Below the pieces are notes generated by a model. The model had not been told where the DNA came from. It did not search any database and worked only from the letters and a program-made list of their open reading frames with translations. A stretch of DNA of 64,000 bases, taken from positions 1,579,001 to 1,643,000 of the forward strand of contig WPIO01000038.1 in assembly GCA_009760855.2 (NCBI GenBank), read 5' to 3'. Source of the stretch: Cristatella mucedo (lineage: Eukaryota; Bryozoa; Phylactolaemata; Cristatellidae). Position numbers and translations under genes: made by a program. Position 1 is the stretch's first letter. Each line of letters opens with the position of its first letter. Shown in pieces: positions 57,833-64,000 of this stretch.

Positions 57833-58449
57833 TTACGTGCCCCGGTTTAACTCTAATGCACCAATATTAAGCAGTGTTGGCAGATGAAGGATCACATTGT
57901 GCAACTTAACAGTCATCCGAGGTAGTTCAGGAGTGTGATTGTAAATGCGACCAAAATGATCTCCAGCCCATGTCTGTACATAGTGCTTAAACAGAACGTT
58001 GTATACTTCATTCACATTGCTCTCGTATTGTTGCCTACTGTGCGCCCTGAAAAAAGGTGCATGCACTATGGTGGATTTATGCAAGGCTCTATCTTTAATT
58101 GAATGGACAATCACACAAGCAGCAGATAAAAATGATTTGTATTGCCTGTTTGGCAAAATATTATTAAACTTTGAACTAAGGCATGACCATTTGTAAACAA
58201 TAACAAATTCTTTAAAGAGCTTGTGAGATGGTGTAGCACGACAATTTTAAATGCTTTCTCCAAGAAAGTCGCAACACCTGCATTGAATGTAAGTAAAAGC
58301 TCTGCAAAGATTTCAAGTCCAGCAACAAGGTATACCTCAAAGTTATTTCTGGGTGGTATGAAAAAGTGCATATAGGTAACCGATGTTCGATCAACTGCCA
58401 GCCAGTAGCAGCATAGCATGCACAGAAAAGGAGTAGCCTGTTGCATCAT
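57833..58449 (-). CDS. Unassigned coding candidate with a frame change (two overlapping frames)
   Basis: Two long minus-strand frames overlap at about 58111-58240. The upstream one (58449-58111) is hydrophobic (FEVYLVAGLEIFAELLLTFN, VATFLEKAFKIVVLHHLTSS). The downstream one is open from about 58241 to 57833 and polar, with KSFLSAACVIVHSIKDRALH, NEVYNVLFKHYVQTWAGDHF and PELPRMTVKLHNVILHLPTL. Both read like protein, not shadow frames. Either one gene carries a frameshift, or an intron separates two exons (a CATTCAATGCAG acceptor lies upstream of the second). No family is recognised and it matches no repeat in the window. Confidence 0.35.
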
Positions 58450-58799
58450 TTATTTTTGCCATGCTTCGACTGCAGTACCTCACGTGGCAGCTCGCATTGA
58501 CTGCTAAAATCTAACTTGAAAAGCTGAATTTTATGTATATGGACTGTAAAACCTTGATCAGATATTGCTAGGAAAGCGAAGGATTTTTAGTTCAGTTTTC
58601 TCAAAGCAAAACAAACAAAAAACTCGCCCACCTACAAACAATAGTAGCTGTTGGGCGAAACTCAAAGAAAAATTGTTTCGTGAAAAGTGCAACCTTGTTG
58701 TAAAGTTATGTTCCACAATCTTACATGCATAATAGACGATGTTCAACTCCCATATGAAGCTGTTGTCAAAATTTAGGATAACCAATTACTATAATAACA
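58450..58799. other. Nothing recognised
   Basis: Short AT-rich spacer. The minus frame at 58558-58785 is unassigned. Confidence 0.35.
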
Positions 58800-58869
58800 A
58801 TCTTTATGACTTTGTGGAGTTAGACATGGAGATACATCATCATCATCATCATCATCATCAACAACAATA
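58800..58869 (+). mobile_element. LINE A 3' terminus scrap with (ATC)n
   Basis: TCTTTATGACTTTGTGGAGT with GGAGATACAT is the last ~40 bp of LINE A, here followed by about nine ATC units and AAC/AAT repeats instead of the usual ATTAC tail. Confidence 0.8.
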
Positions 58870-58871
58870 GG

Positions 58872-59010
58872 CTATTCACAATAATAACTATAATTAATGT
58901 TATGCACCGTAAGAAAACCCAATCTACATTCAGGTGCTCATGTCTTTTAAATATCAAAGTGAAAATATCACATGGCTTGAGTCAACGACTTCGATTATCA
59001 AGGGCGATAA
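58872..59010 (-). mobile_element. SINE1, degenerate
   Basis: AATGTTATGCACCGTAAG, CAATCTACATTCAGGTGCTC and GGCTTGAGTCAACGACTTCG follow the inverted SINE1 tail, body and box B order. Confidence 0.5.
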
Positions 59011-59169
59011 TAACAATCTCTGAGACACCTCAAGCCAGCATACCCATAAATGTTTGATCTCTTTATATGCACGTAAATATATACATAAAATCATTCATAT
59101 ATATTTATAATCATTCACATATATGTAAATAAATTACACATTTGCCTAATACTATGAGAGAACCTAATT

Positions 59170-59600
59170 TCTATCTGTATTTGGAGACTTCAATATTCAT
59201 GTGGACAACCCTAGCAACAGCCAGATCGGCTCATTTCTTGACTGTCTGGACAATTTTGGCTTGGTCAAACACGTTAATCATACCATTCACGTGGTTGGCC
59301 ATATTCTAGATCTCGGGATCACTAAGGATACCTTCCCCACTGACCTGGTGGCATGAATGCAGAGCCTCTCGGATCATTATTCACTCTCATTAACTCCTCC
59401 AGCTCCCTCGTACGAGCAGGGTAATGCCGAACTCGTCCATAACGTAGCCTAAAAAGCATGGGCATAGACTCATTTTTTAAATCTCTTTTTGATGCAGGCC
59501 ATCTTGATCTGTGCTCAGACTCGACCGACAGCCTTGATACTCTCACTGGTGCACTGAGCATGATACTCAGGAGTGCTCTTGATAAACATAATAAATAAAA
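59170..59600 (+). mobile_element. CR1/L2-like endonuclease C-terminal fragment (element C, part 1)
   Basis: Encodes FGDFNIHVDNPSNSQIGSFL, then HVVGHILDLGITKDT and LSDHYSLSLTPPAP: the GDFNxH, TLDLVIT and SDHxxv motifs of the apurinic-type endonuclease, ending at ALSMILRSALDKH. The same element seems to continue after the SINE1 insertion. It is not LINE B, whose endonuclease differs. Whether it is the 5' part of LINE A cannot be decided because the regions do not overlap. Confidence 0.8.
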
Positions 59601-59742
59601 TGTAATTCATTTATATAGCGCCCCAAGAGAACCTAATCTCTATTCAGGCGCTTCACATATGCCTCGTGGCTCGAGCCCACGACCTCAGTGAGACCTTGGT
59701 CGGGGCGAGCACCTTAACCGCTAGACCAAACATGCTCCCGTT
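59601..59742 (-). mobile_element. SINE1, well preserved, inserted in element C
   Basis: On the minus strand: head with box A TGGTCTAGCGG (59719-59729), box B GGCTCGAGCC, and the tail ATTAGGTTCTCTTGGGGCGC followed by the AT-rich end at about 59605. It lies between two adjacent coding blocks of one LINE. No clear target-site duplication could be assigned. Confidence 0.9.
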
Positions 59743-59749
59743 CATGCAA

Positions 59750-60147
59750 TCCGTGTACAGAGTCATGGAGATTCCTTTCGATTTGCAAAATATTTCTAAC
59801 ATTGGGCCCTTTTGAGCCAAGGCTTGAACGCCGTTCTAAGAAATCGGGGTCCGATGCAGTTCTAGTCAATTTCAAAGACTTCCTTCTAGTTAAAATCCGG
59901 AAGATTAAAAAAGCAGGGCCAATTTGTTCACTCGAAAACAGAAGTCCTGCAGTTGGATCAAAAACTAATATTTATAAGACACTAAACGAATTACTAACCA
60001 CTTCTGAGAGGTCTGAATTCCCAGATGTTAACGGTTCGGCCCAAAATAGTTCTACCTTCTTTACTGAACAACTTGTGCCCATTTGTGCCTCCATAAAGCC
60101 CCCTCCGAGTAATATGCAGACTACTCTGGGTCGTACCAATCGATCCT
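59750..60147 (+). mobile_element. Element C, part 2: linker between endonuclease and RT
   Basis: An uninterrupted frame (59802-60149) encodes LERRSKKSGSDAVLVNFKDF, YKTLNELLTTSERSEFPDVN and SSTFFTEQLVPICASIKPPP. This is the basic linker and the FFTEKI-like helix that precede RT in CR1/L2 elements. It stops at the start of a LINE B copy. Confidence 0.75.
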
Positions 60148-62225
60148 AGCAAAGGCCAAGTCTAGCTTCTATTAGAACATTTTTAAAACACAGATGCACA
60201 ATCCAAAAATGCTGTTGTTGACGATAAACCATCTCCTTAACCGCTCCCAGGTTGGCTCCTTACCTAGTGATCCTTGTGATGATCAAGCCGATCGCTTCTC
60301 TCGATTCTTTGTGCAGAAGATAGACTAGATCAGTGAATTCATCCCTGCGATGACAACATCATTATTAGAACTACTCGCTGTTCCCTGAATCTTGGCCGCA
60401 CCACAATGTCTACATTTAAGCAGGTCACTTGTGATATATTCGTAAAGTTCGTATCTCGATCGAAGAAGACAACAAGTCCTCTGGACCCTATTCCCACTGT
60501 CCTGCTCATACGTTGCATTGAACTGCTGCTGCCATGCATAACTAACATCATTAATATGTCATTAGCCCCAGGTCATGTCCCAGCACCTTTCAATAAAGCT
60601 GTAGTCAGGCCACTTCTCAAGAAAGCGGCATTAGACACACCGAACTTGGGCAACTACGGCCCAGTTTCCCTACTACCATTCCTATCATAGACACTGGAAC
60701 AGGTCCTGGCGGACCAGCTAAACTCATATATCGAAACCTCACACCTTGCTAGTAAGTTCCAGTCTGGATTTAGAGCTAATCAATCCACAGAGTCAGCATT
60801 GCTTAGGGTATACAACGACTGACTTACTTAGAAATGCAGACATGGGTAGCATGTATCTACTTGTTTGTTCGATCTTTCGGCAGCTTTTGATACCATCGAT
60901 CACAGAGTTATTCTAGAGCGCCTTTCATCTCGCCTGGGCATCACTGGCACTGCTCTGTAGTGGTTCAGGTCCTATCTCAGTGGGATACTTCAGAGTATTG
61001 ACATGAATCGGCAAAGATCATCTGAGGTTCTCTGAAATATGGCATACCTCATGGCTCCGTGCTAGGTCCGGTTCTTTTCACAGTTTATGCTCTCCCTCTT
61101 GCTGATGTGATTGCCAAGCACAATCTAGGCTTTCACTTCTATGGGGATGACACTCAGTTGTACCTTTGCTTTGATCCCTCCCGGCCTTCGAACACCTTAA
61201 ATTCTCTCAGCTCACTTGCTGCATGTATTGATGACATCCTCACGTGGATGGCAGCAAACTTTATAAAACTAAATGACGATAAAACTAACTTACTAGTTAT
61301 CGGAAAACCCAGTGTGATTCACAAAGTGGAAATGCTGGAACTCAAAATTGGCTCTGCCAGCATATCTCCAGTTGAATCAGCTCTAAATCTAAGTGTCATT
61401 TTTAAAACCTACCTCTCGTTTGACGACCATATCAGCTCCGCAGTCAAATCTGCCTATTTTCAGCTTCATAACACTGCTAAAATTCTGGCTTGCTTAGATA
61501 AGGATACCACATCTAAGTTGGTCTATGCATTCGTGACATCCAGTCTCGACTTCTGCAATTCACTACTTGCTGGCCTTCCAGGATGTGCGATCAGGCGATT
61601 GCCGCTGGTGCAACACTCAGCAGCTAGGCTTGTCTGTCATGAGCGTCGAAGTTACCACATTACTCCACTCCTCTCTGAGCTGCACTGGCAACCAGTCAAG
61701 CAAGAGGTTGACTTCAAGGTTTTTCCGCTCACTTTTAGGTCCCTTCATTCTTTGGCTCCAGCCTATCTCTCTGATGTACTCCTCCATCAGGCCAAGCATC
61801 GTACCACCTGCTTTTCGGAATCCAACATTCTACAAATACCCTGTACAAACTTCAAATTCTTTGGAGACCAAGCATTTAGTTCGTATGCTCCCAAAGCCTG
61901 GAACTCCCTCCCGACCTGTGTCAAAACATCCTCTAAACCTGACCACGTTTAAAAAGAATTTAAAAACACTTATTTAGGACAGCATTTAGTGGGTCCCTGT
62001 TATTCGTCCTTGATGTTCTTACGTGTGCTGACACTGTGAATGCTGCCACTAACCACATTTGCATGCTGACCCTTTGCATGTCACCTCTAACCATGCTAAC
62101 CTTTAAGTTCGTTTGTCAAGCATGATGTTACTCACCATTCAATTGCATTTCCCTTTGCAGCAAAGGTAAAGCGCCTACAGATTAAGTTCTCTGAGGGACC
62201 TTTATCAAGTGCATTATTATTATTG
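60148..62225 (+). pseudogene. LINE B, near-complete RT and 3' end
   Basis: Order on the plus strand: linker (LAKAKSSFY-like), KKTTSPLDPIPTVLLIRCIE, RPLLKKAALDTPNLGNYGPV (60406-60690), palm AAFDTIDHRVILERLSSRLG (about 60880-60940), a frameshift, then a 297-codon frame (61059-61952). That frame has the motif YGDDTQLYLCFDP, where the usual YADD Ala is Gly, then [40 protein letters not shown] and WNSLPTCVKTSS. The 3' untranslated region, hairpin and ATT tail end at about 62225. The catalytic aspartates are kept in the long frame, but the upstream frameshifts and stops make the copy defective. Confidence 0.93.
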
Positions 62226-62781
62226 CTATTATTACGATAGCAGCAACTCCACCTGCGGTTTTGATTGATCTAGTTGTGTGAAATAACGAGAATACAGTTG
62301 GGGTGGCGTCTTTATTTGTCTCACAGTTTATCAGTTTAAGCCAAGTTTCAGTTCGGGCGAGCAAGTCTATACCATTTTCAGAAATAAGGTCACCTATCAC
62401 CAGAGGCTTATTGCACATTGAGCGACGATTCTAAAGGCAAGCGTTATGTCGAGCCGATGGAGTTATAACAGGCCTGACGACCACTAAGTTAGAGGGATTC
62501 ACAATGACACACGTTGGGGACCGTGCTGAGCGGTTCGAGACAAGGCTAGAAATACTAAACGAGCGGGTACTCAGCTAGCAGTTCCAGCCCAATGAGTGGC
62601 GTCTGAGCTGGCGGTTTTGGCCATGGCGGTGGCTCCGGGGGGGGGGGCTTTTTTTGTTAATGCATTGTTCATAGATCTTAGCAGCAGCCATAATATCTAG
62701 GAATGCATTGGAACAACGATGACGGAGCGATAACAGCTGCTAACGATCATGACTAACATGCAGGTTACTGTCTGCCGGCAT
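62226..62781 (-). mobile_element. LINE B 5' end (5' UTR and endonuclease start)
   Basis: The minus strand encodes GIDLLARTETWLKLINCETN and FHTTRSIKTAGG (62182-62418) downstream of a 5' untranslated region. That region shares CAGTTCCAGCCCAATGAGTG, a single CTTTTTTTGTTAATGCATTG monomer and the GATAACAGCTGCTAACGA and GCAGGTTACTG blocks with the copy at 30.6-30.9 kb. Similarity ends at CCGGCAT, as there. Confidence 0.82.
62636..62648. repeat. Poly-G/poly-T junction
   Basis: An uninterrupted G-run of 11 to 12 followed by C and a T-run, inside the LINE B 5' UTR. Confidence 0.9.
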
Positions 62782-62788
62782 CTCCTCC

Positions 62789-63868
62789 ATCTCCTTAGCT
62801 GCTCCCAGGTTAGCTCAGTGACCCAGTGATGATCCTAGTAATGATCGATTTGATTGCTTTCCTAGCTTCTGTGTCATCAAGATAGAAAAGATCAGAGAGT
62901 GCATCCCGCAGGTGACCGCATCCCCCTAGAATCCCGTCCCTCGAATCCACACAGCACCTCAAGGTCTACAGTCCTGCAGGTGTCTAGTGACCTAGTCTTT
63001 AAGTTTATATCCTAACCAAAGAAGACAACTCGTCCTATGGACCCTGTTCTGACTGTCTTGCTTCTATGATGCTTTGATCTGCTGCTGCTATGCATAATCA
63101 ACATAATAAATTTGTCATTAGCCTCAGTTCATGTCATAGCACCTTTCAAAAAGGCTGTATTCAGGCCACTAGTCAAGAAATCTAGACTAGACCAAGAGTA
63201 CTTGAGCAACTTCTGCCCAGTCTCCCTGCTACTGGTCCTATATAAGACATTGGAATGAGTCGTGGCTAACTAGCTGACTAATATATTTAAACTTCCAACC
63301 TTGCTAGTAAATTCTAGTCTAGTTTTAGAGCTAACTACTCCAGAAAGTCAGCCATTCTTTGTTTGTACACGAACCTACTTAGGAATGCAGACATAGGTTG
63401 AGTATTTCAACTTGTTTTGATCGACCTCTCGGAAGCTTTTGATGCTTTCAATCGCCAAGTCTGTCTTAAGTGCCTCTCATCTCGCTGTGACATCGCAGGC
63501 ACTGCACTGCAACGGTTCATGTCCTATCTCAGTCGGAGACTTGAGAGCTTAAATGCAAACAGGCAGAGATCATCTGAGGAACTTCTAAAAAAAAGGGATT
63601 CCTCAGTGATCTGTGCTTGATCCCGTTCTCTTCATGGTTAATACTTTTCCTCTTACATTTCATTGCCAAGCACAATCTAGGCTTTCACTTAAATACAGAT
63701 GATAGTCAGTTGAACCTTTGCTTTGATTCCTTCTAGCTCTCCAGTGTGTCAAATTCTTTCAACTTCCTGGCTGCATGTATTCGTGATATCTGCACAAGGA
63801 TGGCAGCAAACTTTCTCAAATTGAATGAAGATAAAAACCAACTTGCTAGTTACGGGCAAATCAAGTGT
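62789..63868 (+). pseudogene. LINE B, linker to RT thumb, decayed
   Basis: Starts at the CTCCTTAGCTGCTCCCAGGT linker block. It continues through the RT start, palm (SEAFDAFNRQVCLKCLSSRC, 63417-63480), a YADD-equivalent at about 63690-63715, and SNSFNFLAACIRDI with MAANFLKLNEDK. It is cut by a SINE2. Many stops and frameshifts. Confidence 0.88.
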
Positions 63869-64000
63869 AAGGTGGTTGCTTTCACGACCTCGGTCCCGAG
63901 GTCGTGGGTTCGATTTCTGCTGTGGGCGATTCTTTATCGCCACTGCAAGCAGTGGTGGTAACCGTAAAAGCTCTTCTGTCGCTATACAAAAAGAGGCTAT
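63869..64000 (+). mobile_element. SINE2, cut by window edge
   Basis: Box B GTTCGATTT (63908-63916), body hairpin ATCGCCACTGCAAGCAGTGG and the TGTCGCTATACAAAAAGAGG end are nearly identical to the copy at 34.5 kb. It inserted into the LINE B thumb region and lacks the first part of the tRNA head. Confidence 0.88.

Noticed and set aside
59584-59733. AAACAT as a target-site duplication of SINE1
   Set aside because: The right-hand AAACAT overlaps bases that belong to the SINE1 head when compared with the 9.2-kb copy, so the match is not independent evidence.

Overview
The window is nuclear DNA of a multicellular animal, most likely an invertebrate. It has GT-AG introns, a CYP2-type cytochrome P450 split by introns, many CR1/L2-like non-LTR retrotransposons (LINEs), tRNA-derived SINEs, a Ty3/gypsy remnant and long microsatellites. 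The species cannot be named from the sequence. Nothing looks bacterial, organellar or viral, and the P450 exons read correctly in the standard genetic code.

Layout. 0-4.5 kb: the C-terminal half of a clan-2 P450 on + (three exons, with an antisense LINE fragment in one intron). 4.5-31 kb: a repeat-dense block of LINE copies from two families. These are called A and B here; the names are mine. They include inverted and nested copies, SINEs, a 168-bp palindrome and a short DNA transposon, with little that looks like host genes. 31-35 kb: unassigned DNA with tandem duplications, a broken proline-rich reading frame, a SINE and a long perfect-stem hairpin. 35.2-44.0 kb: probable host gene on + with a signal-peptide first exon and a last exon encoding a Thr-rich stalk, one membrane span and a short tail. 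Both exons end or start in phase 1. The introns hold LINE and SINE debris. 44-54 kb: LINE B, a Ty3/gypsy RNase H-integrase remnant, microsatellites and a GC-richer stretch with unassigned reading frames. 54-64 kb: mostly LINE B copies in both orientations, a third LINE fragment split by a SINE, one convincing symmetrical phase-1 exon and one unassigned minus-strand coding candidate.

By my own boundaries the LINE copies alone make up roughly a third of the window. The most informative biology is the mobile-element ecology. SINE1 carries the same 3' end (a small hairpin followed by an ATT-type tail) as LINE B, suggesting SINE1 is copied by the LINE B reverse transcriptase. Two LINE B copies define a common 5' end with a variable number of about 60-bp monomers. 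Nested insertions order the events in time. The most interesting host candidates are the membrane glycoprotein gene and the hairpin just upstream of it. All boundaries were read by eye and may be off by tens of bases for degenerate repeats.
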